A stretch of 34,415 nt of DNA, taken from contig CAZFYZ010000033.1 of assembly GCA_964523735.1 (NCBI GenBank), positions 1 to 34,415 on the forward strand. Reading direction: 5' to 3'. Source of the DNA: CAZFYZ01 sp964523735. Its GTDB lineage: Bacteria; Armatimonadota; UBA5829. The notes under the pieces were generated by a model. The model was not told where the DNA came from. It worked only from the letters and a program-made list of their open reading frames with translations, and did no database searches. Shown here one piece after another: positions 1-7,577 of this stretch. Numbering within the stretch: position 1 is the stretch's first letter; each line of letters opens with the position of its first letter. The translations under genes and the position numbers were made by a program.

Positions 1-70
1 GGGATGCGCCTTACCTACCTCAACCTGATTTTACACACAACAGTGTACGCTACCCGCCGGTTATGCCTCG

Positions 71-99
71 TTGACCTCCCGCCCGTCCGCAAGTATACT
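71..99 (+). promoter_or_regulatory. sigma70-type promoter of the ABC gene pair
   Basis: A -35 box TTGACC (71-76) and a -10 box TATACT (94-99) are separated by 17 bases. Transcription would start near 106, only about three bases before the ATG at 109, so the message would be leaderless or nearly so. Bases 1-70 show no gene I can support. Confidence 0.6.
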
Positions 100-108
100 C
101 TTCTTGAC

Positions 109-1038
109 ATGTCAATCCTGAGCCTGGACAAAGCCGGACGGCGGGTCGGCGGGAAGTGGATGCTCTGGGACGTGAGCCTGGAAGTGGAGCCGGGGGAGAT
201 CGTCGGCGTGTTCGGGCGATCGGACTCGGGCAAGACCTCGCTCGCGCGCCTGATCGCCGGTCTCGACGAGCCCACCAGTGGCTCGGTTCGGGTCGGACCT
301 GATGAAAATGGCGCCGACTTCAGACCTAGCCTGGCGTTCAGCGTGCCCGCGGCTGCGCCGGAGCTAAGCCTCCATGAGAACCTGAGCATGTTCGCATCGC
401 TGTGGGGTGTGCGAGGCAGGTCTCGGAGCAAAGAACTTGCCGTGCTGATGGAGCTTGTGGGTATTGCTGATCAGCGGTCGATGAAGCCGTCTCAGGTCTC
501 CTCGGGAGCAATGCGCCGGTTTGAGGTCGCGCGCGCCCTCGCTGCCGATTCGCCTCTGACAGTCATTGATAGCCTTCTGGATACTCTCGACCGCGCGGCC
601 CTGGAACGCATCTGGGAGCACATTCTCACCCTCCGTCGCACTAGGAACAAGTCATTCGTCGTGATGACAGGCTCTTCCCGCGTCGCTGACTTGTGTGGGA
701 GGATCGCCGTTCTGCACGGCGGGAAGGTCGTCTTCGTCGGCCGCCCCGATGATTTCAGACGGCTGGGAGGCGAGGACATGGTGGTGCTCGGTGATGTGGC
801 AAACCCTGCCTTGCGCGGCAAGATCGAGGAGCGGCTGCAGGTCGTGATCAAAGAGGAAGAGGGCTATCTCTCATTTAGAGTCGCGAATGGCGAGCGGATG
901 ATCAGCGAGATCCTCTCGGAGTTCGGCTCCGATGTCGGCTGCGTCTATCTCAAGCGCCCGACCCTGGACGATGCCCTCGCTGTCCTGGCAAGCGGAGCGT
1001 CGACGGTTGCGGTAACCGCAGGCGGAGGCCAGGCATGA
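109..1038 (+). CDS. ABC transporter ATP-binding protein, catalytically degenerate
   Basis: This is an ABC-type nucleotide-binding subunit of about 309 residues. Walker A is intact (GRSDSGKTS, residues 36-44) and the spacing of later motifs follows the family. The other motifs are altered: the signature reads VSSGA (130-134) instead of LSGGQ; Walker B ends in D154-S155, so the catalytic glutamate is a serine; no Q-loop glutamine is visible near residues 77-82; and the H-switch histidine is missing around residues 187-190 (TGSS). The protein may therefore bind ATP but hydrolyse it poorly. I chose ATG 109 because family similarity starts there and a promoter ends just upstream; an in-frame ATG at 4 would add 35 unconvincing residues. 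The stop overlaps the next gene's start (ATGA), so the two are translationally coupled. Confidence 0.8.
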   Translation: MSILSLDKAGRRVGGKWMLWDVSLEVEPGEIVGVFGRSDSGKTSLARLIAGLDEPTSGSVRVGPDENGADFRPSLAFSVPAAAPELSLHENLSMFASLWGVRGRSRSKELAVLMELVGIADQRSMKPSQVSSGAMRRFEVARALAADSPLTVIDSLLDTLDRAALERIWEHILTLRRTRNKSFVVMTGSSRVADLCGRIAVLHGGKVVFVGRPDDFRRLGGEDMVVLGDVANPALRGKIEERLQVVIKEEEGYLSFRVANGERMISEILSEFGSDVGCVYLKRPTLDDALAVLASGASTVAVTAGGGQA

Positions 1039-1388
1039 CGGCACGGACCATCTCGCTCGCGATCTTTGAGCTGAGGCGCCTCGCGCGGCACCGAGCGCTC
1101 GCCGCAGTGCTGATCGCTCTGCCCTTTGTTGCAGCCATCGCGCGAATACTCTTTGATGATGCCGGCTTCTCCCTCGCGTTGGTCCACCTGTGTCCGTGTT
1201 TCTGCGCCCTACTCTCGGCGGCCGTTGTTGCGGCCACACGCGCGCTGGACCGCGCCACAGGGCTTGCTGAAGTCATCAGCTCCTGCCCTCTATCGGGCAA
1301 ATCCATATTCGTGTCAAGTCTGATCGCCTGGGGGGTCATCTACCTACTTCAGATGGCGGTGCTCACCGGAATCCTCGCACTGAGATAG
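1035..1388 (+). CDS. short ABC-2-like membrane protein, possibly truncated permease
   Basis: This 117-residue membrane protein starts inside the stop codon of the ATPase gene, so it is probably that protein's membrane partner. Three hydrophobic segments are visible (about residues 22-38, 48-67 and 92-114), and the stretch between the second and third (DRATGLAEVISSCPLSGKS) resembles the loop in the N-terminal half of ABC-2 permeases. A full ABC-2 permease is about twice this length and I see no continuation before the next gene. It could be a truncated permease, a half-size subunit or a small unrelated membrane protein. The coupling is clear; the family call is inference. Confidence 0.6.
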   Translation: MTARTISLAIFELRRLARHRALAAVLIALPFVAAIARILFDDAGFSLALVHLCPCFCALLSAAVVAATRALDRATGLAEVISSCPLSGKSIFVSSLIAWGVIYLLQMAVLTGILALR

Positions 1389-1419
1389 GGATCACTCGCA
1401 CTGGCTCAAGGAGGCAGTC

Positions 1420-2433
1420 ATGGTCAGAGTAGGCATTATCGGGACAGGCATCGGCAGGTGTCACGCTGCCGGCTACGCAAAGTGTAAAGACGTCGAGATC
1501 AGGGCGGTCTGCGACATCGACGAGGCGCGCGCAAGAGCCTTCGCCGAGGAGCACCGTGCGAATGACGTTTACACGGACTACCGGGAGATGCTTAAGGACC
1601 CCCAAATCGACGCCGTGAGCGTCTGTACGCCGAACTACCTGCATGCCCACGTCACGATCGCGGCGTTCGAAGCCGGCAAGCACGTAATATGCGAGAAGCC
1701 GATCTCGACCAACGCGGAGGACGCCCGCAAGATGGTCGAAGCCGGCAGGAAGTCTGGCAAGGTCTTCATGATGGCCTTCAACAACCGCTTCCGCGGCGAC
1801 AGCCAGACTCTCAAGAAGTGCATTGAAAACGGCGACTTGGGCGAGATCTACTACGCCAAGACTGGCTGGCTTCGGCGCAGCTGCATCTCCGGCATCAGAG
1901 GGTGGTTCATCAACAAGGAGAAATCCGGCGGCGGCCCACTAATCGATCTGGGCGTGCACATGCTCGATCTAGCGCTATGGCTGATGGGCAACCCCAAACC
2001 TGTCTACGTTCTGGGCAGCGCCTACACCAAGTTTGGCCCTGAGATAGCCGAACGCGAGGGTAATGGCGTCTATGATGTAGAGGACCTTGCAACCGGCATG
2101 GTCAAGCTGGACAACGGTGCCACGATCTTCCTCGAGGCGAGTTGGCAATCACGGGTGGAGAAGGAGATGATCTACACCCAGCTTATGGGTACCAAGGGCG
2201 GCGCGGAGTTCGACCCACTGCGGATCTACACAGACCTGAACGGCAGCGAGGCAGACGTCGAACTGCGTCACCCAGACGTCTCCGGCCACGAGATGGAGAT
2301 CGCCCACTTCGTCGAATGCATTCGAGAAGACAGGACTCCCCTCGCCACCGGCGAACATGGACTACACATCCAACTCGTTCTGGACGCGGTCTACGAGTCT
2401 GCCAGGACGGGGAAGGGAGTAGAGATCAAGTGA
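1420..2433 (+). CDS. Gfo/Idh/MocA-family NAD(P)-dependent oxidoreductase
   Basis: This 337-residue protein has the two-domain layout of the Gfo/Idh/MocA family, which oxidises or reduces sugars, inositols and related polyols with NAD(P). A Rossmann glycine motif is present at residues 8-12 (GTGIG), the EKP motif of the active-site lysine lies at 92-94, and D176 and H180 in GGPLIDLGVHMLD fit the conserved substrate-binding pair. A strong Shine-Dalgarno AAGGAGG lies seven bases before the ATG. It follows the ABC pair by 31 bases and may be cotranscribed with it. The substrate cannot be read from the sequence. The TGA stop lies inside the first unit of a 7-base repeat array. Confidence 0.92.
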   Translation: MVRVGIIGTGIGRCHAAGYAKCKDVEIRAVCDIDEARARAFAEEHRANDVYTDYREMLKDPQIDAVSVCTPNYLHAHVTIAAFEAGKHVICEKPISTNAEDARKMVEAGRKSGKVFMMAFNNRFRGDSQTLKKCIENGDLGEIYYAKTGWLRRSCISGIRGWFINKEKSGGGPLIDLGVHMLDLALWLMGNPKPVYVLGSAYTKFGPEIAEREGNGVYDVEDLATGMVKLDNGATIFLEASWQSRVEKEMIYTQLMGTKGGAEFDPLRIYTDLNGSEADVELRHPDVSGHEMEIAHFVECIREDRTPLATGEHGLHIQLVLDAVYESARTGKGVEIK

Positions 2434-2515
2434 ACAGTAAAGAGTAAACAGTAGACAGTAGACAGCCGTGGCAATTCACAGCCCACTGTCTACTGTTTGC
2501 TGTCTACTGTCTACT
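2429..2515. repeat. inverted pair of degenerate 7-base repeat arrays
   Basis: The left arm (2429-2465) holds five units of type AGTAGAC / AGTAAAC in strict 7-base register. The right arm (2485-2515) holds four units of type ACTGTCT, and 19 bases separate the arms. The arms are reverse complements at about 25 of 29 positions, so a transcript could fold into a long hairpin. The left arm contains the stop codon of the dehydrogenase (2431-2433). The right arm ends just before the weak ribosome-binding site (GGAG) of the next gene. Confidence 0.85.
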
Positions 2516-2524
2516 TGCGGAGCC

Positions 2525-3250
2525 ATGCTTCTCATCGGCGTAGTAGTAGCGATCATATTTGTCCTGATGGTGCTCAGGTGGTGGTCGGAAGGCGAGTACG
2601 ACGCTTCCGAGGCATTCGTGCTCGCCACCGTCTTCGGCCTGCTGTTCATGGGTCTCTTCGCCGCCAAGACATGGGTGCAGTTCCTGCTGGCGTTCATCCC
2701 TCTGGCGGTCGCGGGAAGCTATGCCTACTGGAGCTATCGCGATGGCGGCGTACGGGCCTACATGAAGAGGAAGTGCAAGGACTACGTCCAAGCCATTGCC
2801 CTTGACCCCACCAATACGGCCGCAAGAGAGCATTACGCTCGCACGCTCCATAACCTGGGCAAGCTGGACCAGGCGATTGATGAGATACAGGTGGCAGTCA
2901 ATATGGGCGCTGGCTCGGAGACCCAGTACGCACTCAACCAGTGGACCAAAGAACGCTACCGCCGCGATTCTACCTACCCCATCTGCATCTGGTGCAATGC
3001 CGAGAACCTCACCAACAGCCGCAGGTGCAGCAGATGCGGTTGCGAACTACCTTATCAAAGCCCGCTTTCCAAGTGGCTGACCAGCGGTCCGAACTCAGGA
3101 GCGAGGCTCCTGCTCATCATCTCAGCCGGCATCGCGCTGATCACGATCTCGCTCATCGTCCTCCCGCTCAAGTTCGCCTTCATACCATTCGGATTCTGTC
3201 TGCTTGCGCTTGTCGGCTGGTCGTTGATCGTATCCGCCAAGGGCTCATAG
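2525..3250 (+). CDS. membrane protein with TPR-like segment and zinc ribbon
   Basis: I do not recognise a named family for this 241-residue protein. It has an N-terminal membrane segment (3-19), further hydrophobic stretches (30-46 and 51-69), a TPR-like helical pair (about 85-127) of the type seen in protein-protein scaffolds, and a zinc ribbon made by C154, C157, C168 and C171. Two more hydrophobic segments close the protein (194-213 and 216-236). The start ATG 2525 is preferred because an in-frame GTG at 2468 would translate the 7-base repeats into a low-complexity leader. The ribosome-binding site is weak (GGAG). The zinc ribbon and TPR segment suggest a regulatory or scaffolding role at the membrane; that is inference. 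Confidence 0.75.
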   Translation: MLLIGVVVAIIFVLMVLRWWSEGEYDASEAFVLATVFGLLFMGLFAAKTWVQFLLAFIPLAVAGSYAYWSYRDGGVRAYMKRKCKDYVQAIALDPTNTAAREHYARTLHNLGKLDQAIDEIQVAVNMGAGSETQYALNQWTKERYRRDSTYPICIWCNAENLTNSRRCSRCGCELPYQSPLSKWLTSGPNSGARLLLIISAGIALITISLIVLPLKFAFIPFGFCLLALVGWSLIVSAKGS

Positions 3251-3362
3251 GCCGCCAGCATCGTTTCGCCCCACTCGCTGTCCGGGTAACCTTTTAAGTG
3301 AGGGAAGTAATGCCTCCCGACCTCGAACGTCTCAGTCTAACCTATAGACGGGGGTATACGGC

Positions 3363-3893
3363 ATGATTACTAAGCAGAACGTCATTCCCCGCGCCAACAA
3401 AGAGCCTGTCCATATCAGGCGAAACGTCGAAGACTACAATGACCCCTACATCGAAGAAGAGGACATCTCCGAGATCAGCGTGTGCCGTGTCTGCGGCAGC
3501 GTGAACACCCAGGGCAGATGGTACCCGCAAGACAAGGCGCCGCATTTCAAGAAGAACGAAGTGGCCCAGACTGTCATCTGCCCGGCTTGCCGCAAGCAAC
3601 AAGACCACTTCCCGGCTGGGGTTCTCACCATGACCGGTGGCTTCGTCTCACAGCACAAAGAGGAGATCCTGAACCTGATACGCAACCAGAGTGACAAGGC
3701 ATTCGGGATCAATCCCTTGGGTAGAGTGATGAGCATCGAGGATACCCCGGATGGAATGGAGCTCACGACCACAAACGAGAAGCTAGCCCAACGCATCGGC
3801 AAGGCTCTGCACAAAGCCTACAGCGGAGACATAGAGTACAAGTGGTCGACCGACCAGAAGACCGCACGCGTATACTGGCGCCGGGAGGTATGA
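3363..3893 (+). CDS. BCAM0308-like / NMD3-like zinc-ribbon protein
   Basis: This 176-residue soluble protein carries a zinc ribbon formed by C41, C44, C73 and C76. The second knuckle continues into a stretch (CPACRKQQDHFPAGVLTM, then HKEEILNLIRN at about 98-108) that resembles the small bacterial family annotated as BCAM0308, which is distantly like the zinc region of archaeal and eukaryotic NMD3. The function of the bacterial family is not known to me. The C-terminal part (about 115-176) looks like a compact alpha/beta domain. No strong Shine-Dalgarno precedes ATG 3363, and the 112-base upstream gap holds no clear promoter. Confidence 0.75.
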   Translation: MITKQNVIPRANKEPVHIRRNVEDYNDPYIEEEDISEISVCRVCGSVNTQGRWYPQDKAPHFKKNEVAQTVICPACRKQQDHFPAGVLTMTGGFVSQHKEEILNLIRNQSDKAFGINPLGRVMSIEDTPDGMELTTTNEKLAQRIGKALHKAYSGDIEYKWSTDQKTARVYWRREV

Positions 3894-3972
3894 CTCAGCC
3901 AGGCGCAGGGTATATCATGGTCCGGGCACTATGTCTGCTTGCCAGGCGTATGGAATAGCAGGACTTATCCTT

Positions 3973-4014
3973 CTGACGTCTAACATCTAACCTCTAACTT
4001 CTAACTTCTAGATC
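3973..4014 (+). repeat. degenerate 7-base repeat array, CTAACNT type
   Basis: Six consecutive 7-base units of type CTAACTT, CTAACAT and CTAGATC run from 3973 to 4014 without a phase break. The last unit is followed at once by GGAGG (4015-4019), the ribosome-binding site of the phasin-like gene. Confidence 0.85.
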
Positions 4015-4026
4015 GGAGGCACGACA

Positions 4027-4407
4027 TTGCAGATGACGGAGTTCGTGAAGAAAGCTGTGGCGTTCGGAATGGGCGCGGCAGCCTACAGCGCTGAGAAGAT
4101 GAAGCAGTTCGCGGACGAGATGGTCGCCCGCGGTGAGATGACCACCGAGGAGGCCGGTAAGTTCGTCGACGATATGTCGCAGAAAGCCGAGGACGAGAAG
4201 CGCAGCCTGCAGGAGTGGATGCGCGAACAGATGTCGAGGATGCTTCAGCAAATGGGAGTCGCGGAGAGGGCGCGCGTGGAGGCGATCGAGGCTCGGCTCA
4301 GCGCTATCGAGGCTCGTCTGGGCGTCGTATCAGAGCCTGTAACAACAATCCCGTCCGGAACGACCGTCGAGGTCGAGGAGGACGAAGAAGCGCCTGGATG
4401 TCCCTAA
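4027..4407 (+). CDS. phasin-like coiled-coil protein
   Basis: This 126-residue, highly charged, mostly helical protein resembles the phasin / PhaF-like superfamily. Its N-terminal helix is hydrophobic (MTEFVKKAVAFGMGAAAYSA), a long coiled coil with heptad-like repeats around EAIEARLSAIEARL follows, and the tail is acidic. Phasins coat polyhydroxyalkanoate granules, but similar short proteins occur in bacteria without them, so granule binding is not implied. GGAGG at 4015-4019 lies seven bases before TTG 4027 and thirteen before ATG 4033, which favours the TTG start. The stop codon is directly followed by the start of the UbiB-like gene, so the two form an operon. Confidence 0.7.
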   Translation: MQMTEFVKKAVAFGMGAAAYSAEKMKQFADEMVARGEMTTEEAGKFVDDMSQKAEDEKRSLQEWMREQMSRMLQQMGVAERARVEAIEARLSAIEARLGVVSEPVTTIPSGTTVEVEEDEEAPGCP

Positions 4408-6072
4408 GTGCTTTCTAAGGGCAAACGCCATCTTCGGCGCTACAGAGAGATAGCTTCGATCCTTGCTAAGCACGGCTGGGGTTGGACGGCGCACCGAATA
4501 GGATTGGGCGAGCACCTCGCGCGACACGAGGGCGAACCCATAGAGAAGCCGTCAGAGACGCCGGTGCATCTTCGCGAAATACTCGAGGAACTCGGGCCGA
4601 CATTCGTGAAGCTCGGCCAGCTTCTTTCGACCCGTCCTGACATCATCCCCGAGCCCTACATCGCCGAACTTGAAAAACTTCAGGACACGGCGCCCACGCT
4701 GCCGGTCGAAGATATCTACGAAGTGATCGAGTCTGAGTTCGGCTTGCCGGTTTCCGAGGTGTTTCCGGATTTCGACACGGTCCCAATTGCGGCTGCCTCA
4801 CTGGCCCAGGTACACGCCGCCAGACTAGCGGATGGCTCCTCGGTCATCGTTAAAGTCCAGAGGCCCGATATCGAGGAGCTTGTCGACACAGACATCGAGA
4901 TTCTCTACAAACGCGCGCGGTTCCTGGAAAGCCACTTTGACGCCGCGCGGACCTATGGACTGGTGGAACTGGTTGAGGAGTTCGCGCAGACCCTGGGAGA
5001 GGAACTCGACTACACTCGGGAGGCGCGCAATACGGACCGGCTTCGGGAGGCGCTCTCACACCAGAAGGAGATCCACCTACCGGAGGTCAACTGGAACTTC
5101 ACCACCAGCCGGATTCTGACACTGCAGCGGCTGGATGGCATCAAAGTCACGGACGTCCCGTCCGATCCACAGCTCGCGCCTCATGCCAGGGAGATATCGG
5201 ACCGGCTGGTGCGCGCCTTCCTGGAGCAGGTGTTTGTGGATGGATTCTTCCACGCTGACCCCCATCCGGGCAACATACTGGTGGCGCAGGACCGCACCAT
5301 CGGGCTGATCGACTGCGGACAGGTGGGCAAGCTCGATCCGGAGAGCAAGGCGGGGGCCGTGCATATGCTGATGGCATTTGAGCATCAGGATGCCAGAGCA
5401 CTCGCCGATGACATCCTGTCGATGGGTATCGCGCAGCAGGAAGTCGACATCCGCAGACTGACCACTGACCTCGGCCGCGTCCTGAGGGTCTACTACGGCA
5501 TGCCTGCCCGGGCTGTGAATATGGGCCAGTTGCTGACCCGTGTGCTCAAAGTATCCGCGCAGCACAAGGTCCGGCTGCCAGTGATCTTCGCGGTGCTGGG
5601 CAAGGTGTTCGCGAACATCGACGGCATTTGCCGCAAGCTCGACCCCGACTTCAACTTCACCGAAATCGCGCGGGGCTACGTTGGGCGCGCGGTGCGCAAA
5701 GAGCTTAGGTCCGAGGGTACATCGGCTGAGCTGTTCCGGGCGATCGTGGCAGCGAGGAGCTTCCTTTTCTCACTGCCGGAACATCTGGACCGGCTGATGC
5801 GCAAGGCAGTCGAGGGAAACCTGCGGATCGAGTTCAAGCACCAGGGCCTCGAAGGGGCAAACACAGCATTCCGGGCTGGAGCTAATCGGATATCGATAGC
5901 CTTGATAGTTGCGGCAATCATAGTCGGCTCGTCTCTGATCGTCTCTACAGCCGAGGTCCCCAGCGACCAGTTCTTCGGACTGCCCGCCCTCGGGGTCGCG
6001 GGTTACGTGCTGGCCACGGTCTTCGGCGTCTGGCTCATCATCTCCATCATCCGCTCGGGCAAACAGGGCTGA
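4408..6072 (+). CDS. ubiB: UbiB/ABC1 (AarF) family atypical kinase/ATPase
   Basis: This 554-residue protein belongs to the UbiB/ADCK/AarF family, membrane-associated atypical kinase-fold ATPases linked to quinone and lipid metabolism. The family's KxGQ motif is at 68-71, the alanine-rich loop that replaces the glycine-rich loop at 128-130, and the ATP-binding lysine is K149 in VKVQRP. The catalytic stretch HADPHPGN is at 282-289, and the metal-binding motif reads DCG (302-304) where DFG is usual. Two C-terminal hydrophobic helices (about 494-514 and 526-548) anchor it. The start is GTG, immediately after the previous stop with no gap, implying coupled translation. The symbol is by family only; a quinone role is not shown by the context. 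Confidence 0.9.
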   Translation: MLSKGKRHLRRYREIASILAKHGWGWTAHRIGLGEHLARHEGEPIEKPSETPVHLREILEELGPTFVKLGQLLSTRPDIIPEPYIAELEKLQDTAPTLPVEDIYEVIESEFGLPVSEVFPDFDTVPIAAASLAQVHAARLADGSSVIVKVQRPDIEELVDTDIEILYKRARFLESHFDAARTYGLVELVEEFAQTLGEELDYTREARNTDRLREALSHQKEIHLPEVNWNFTTSRILTLQRLDGIKVTDVPSDPQLAPHAREISDRLVRAFLEQVFVDGFFHADPHPGNILVAQDRTIGLIDCGQVGKLDPESKAGAVHMLMAFEHQDARALADDILSMGIAQQEVDIRRLTTDLGRVLRVYYGMPARAVNMGQLLTRVLKVSAQHKVRLPVIFAVLGKVFANIDGICRKLDPDFNFTEIARGYVGRAVRKELRSEGTSAELFRAIVAARSFLFSLPEHLDRLMRKAVEGNLRIEFKHQGLEGANTAFRAGANRISIALIVAAIIVGSSLIVSTAEVPSDQFFGLPALGVAGYVLATVFGVWLIISIIRSGKQG

Positions 6073-6075
6073 CGT

Positions 6076-6105
6076 TTGACCGTCCTGCATTCCTCGCCGT
6101 ATAAT
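6076..6105 (+). promoter_or_regulatory. promoter of the tRNA-Gln gene
   Basis: TTGACC (6076-6081) and a perfect TATAAT (6100-6105) are separated by 18 bases. The start point would fall near 6112, five bases before the mature tRNA. Confidence 0.85.
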
Positions 6106-6116
6106 AGAGTCGGCTT

Positions 6117-6190
6117 TCCGGGGTCGTCCAATGGCAGGACAACGGCCTTTGGAGCCGTCGATCGTGGTTCGAGCCCACGCCCCGGAGCCA
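6117..6190 (+). tRNA. tRNA-Gln (anticodon TTG)
   Basis: The cloverleaf is complete: a 7-bp acceptor stem (TCCGGGG with CCCCGGA), a D stem (6126-6129 with 6137-6140), a 5-bp anticodon stem (6142-6146 with 6154-6158) and a 7-base loop with anticodon TTG at 6149-6151. The T stem is CGTGG with CCACG around the TTCGAGC loop, and the variable loop has four bases. The discriminator is G and CCA is encoded at 6188-6190. No strong terminator follows, so the tRNA promoter may also serve the transporter gene 62 bases downstream. Confidence 0.97.
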
Positions 6191-6252
6191 GTCTTTCTTG
6201 GTTGCGAAGGCAGAGCAGCTATCTGATTGCCCTGCCTTTGGTGTTTGTAGCA

Positions 6253-7443
6253 GTGAAGCACACCAACTATAAGAGCACTCTGCGCGCCTGCTATCTGGGT
6301 TACATAACTCAAGCGTTGATCGTCAATCTGCCCCCTCTGCTCTTTGTGGTCTTCAAGGACAGATTCGGGCTGTCGTATACCATGCTGGGCAGCCTGGTCG
6401 TGGTCATCTTCATTACTCAGCTTGTTGTAGACGCGCTGGCCATCAAGTCCATCGACAGAATTGGGCACAGAGCAGCGGCCGTTACGGCACACATATTCGC
6501 CGCTGTCGGAATGGTCGCGCTAGCGTTCTTGCCTCGTTTGATGTCAGATCCGTATGTCGGGCTTGTTATCTCGAGCTTGTTGTTTGCCATCGGCGGCGGA
6601 CTGATAGAGGTGCTAGTCAGTCCTATCGTGGAGAGCCTGCCTGGTGACGCCAAAGCGTCAGCCATGAGCCTGCTGCATTCATTCTACAGTTGGGGGCAGG
6701 TCCTGGTCATCAGCCTGTCCACCATTGCACTGCTTCTGGTCGGTCGGGATCTGTGGTTCTTGCTCCCGCTTCTGTGGGCCATTCTGCCGGCTTTCAACAC
6801 CTTCATTTTTGCCAGAGTGCCGCTTATGCCGCCGCAAGAGGAAAGCAAACGCACGCGGGTTAGAACCCTGCTGACTTCCAAGATATTCCTTGTTGCTCTG
6901 TTGTTGATGGTGTGTTCCGGCGCCGCGGAACAAGCGATGGCACAGTGGGCTTCGCTCTTTGCGGAAAGGGGCTTGGGGATCACGAAGACGCTCGGGGACC
7001 TACTGGGCCCATGCCTGTTTGCGGTCATGATGGGTATCGTTCGCACTTTGTACGGGACCAAAGGGCAGGCAATCAATATGCGGAAGACGTTGATTGCGTG
7101 CTCTCTTCTTTGCATTGTGTCATTTGCGATCGCAGCATTGGTGCCTATCCCGGCAGTGTCCCTGTTGGGCTGTTCTCTTTGCGGGCTGTCGGTGGCTCTT
7201 ATGTGGCCGGGAATGCTGAGCCTGACGGCCGGAGGGTATCCGGCGGGCGGTACCGCGATGTTTGCCATGATGGCGCTCGGCGGGGACCTGGGTTGTTCTG
7301 TCGGGCCGTGGCTTACCGGTGTTGTAGCCGATTTCAGCGATCTGAACACCGGACTCCTGACTGGAATGGTCTTCCCCGCCATTATGCTGGTAGGCCTGCT
7401 CGTTCTTAAGCCATTGCTGCGAGCAAAGCACGAGTCGCGTTGA
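6253..7443 (+). CDS. MFS transporter
   Basis: This 396-residue protein has about twelve hydrophobic segments and begins in the manner of MFS carriers (KHTNYKSTLRACYLGYITQA), with a charged loop between the two six-helix halves at residues 190-210. Such proteins move small solutes across the cytoplasmic membrane by proton coupling; the substrate is not readable. The frame is open back to 6076 but that would translate the tRNA gene, so I place the start at GTG 6253, where family similarity begins. GTG 6241 is an alternative. No good Shine-Dalgarno is visible. The gene probably depends at least partly on read-through from the tRNA promoter. Confidence 0.85.
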   Translation: MKHTNYKSTLRACYLGYITQALIVNLPPLLFVVFKDRFGLSYTMLGSLVVVIFITQLVVDALAIKSIDRIGHRAAAVTAHIFAAVGMVALAFLPRLMSDPYVGLVISSLLFAIGGGLIEVLVSPIVESLPGDAKASAMSLLHSFYSWGQVLVISLSTIALLLVGRDLWFLLPLLWAILPAFNTFIFARVPLMPPQEESKRTRVRTLLTSKIFLVALLLMVCSGAAEQAMAQWASLFAERGLGITKTLGDLLGPCLFAVMMGIVRTLYGTKGQAINMRKTLIACSLLCIVSFAIAALVPIPAVSLLGCSLCGLSVALMWPGMLSLTAGGYPAGGTAMFAMMALGGDLGCSVGPWLTGVVADFSDLNTGLLTGMVFPAIMLVGLLVLKPLLRAKHESR

Positions 7444-7577
7444 TCGGGCTGCCGCGGATGTCCCACCTCGTTGTGCGACGGGCAATCACATCGCAGTGAT
7501 TCTCCTCAAGAGGACAACTCCCCTGATCTGGTGAACGAAGCACTCGTAAGCCCGACCACAGGGGGAGAGACACTCCT

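Noticed and set aside
2468..2524. GTG start giving a 19-residue longer membrane protein
   Set aside because: It would translate the 7-base repeats; ATG 2525 begins directly with a membrane helix.
6076..6252. Upstream extension of the MFS transporter gene
   Set aside because: The frame is open but it translates the tRNA-Gln gene and its promoter, and family similarity starts only at GTG 6253.
6191..6252. Terminator after tRNA-Gln
   Set aside because: AAGGCAG and CTGCCTT can pair, but the loop is long and there is no T-tract.
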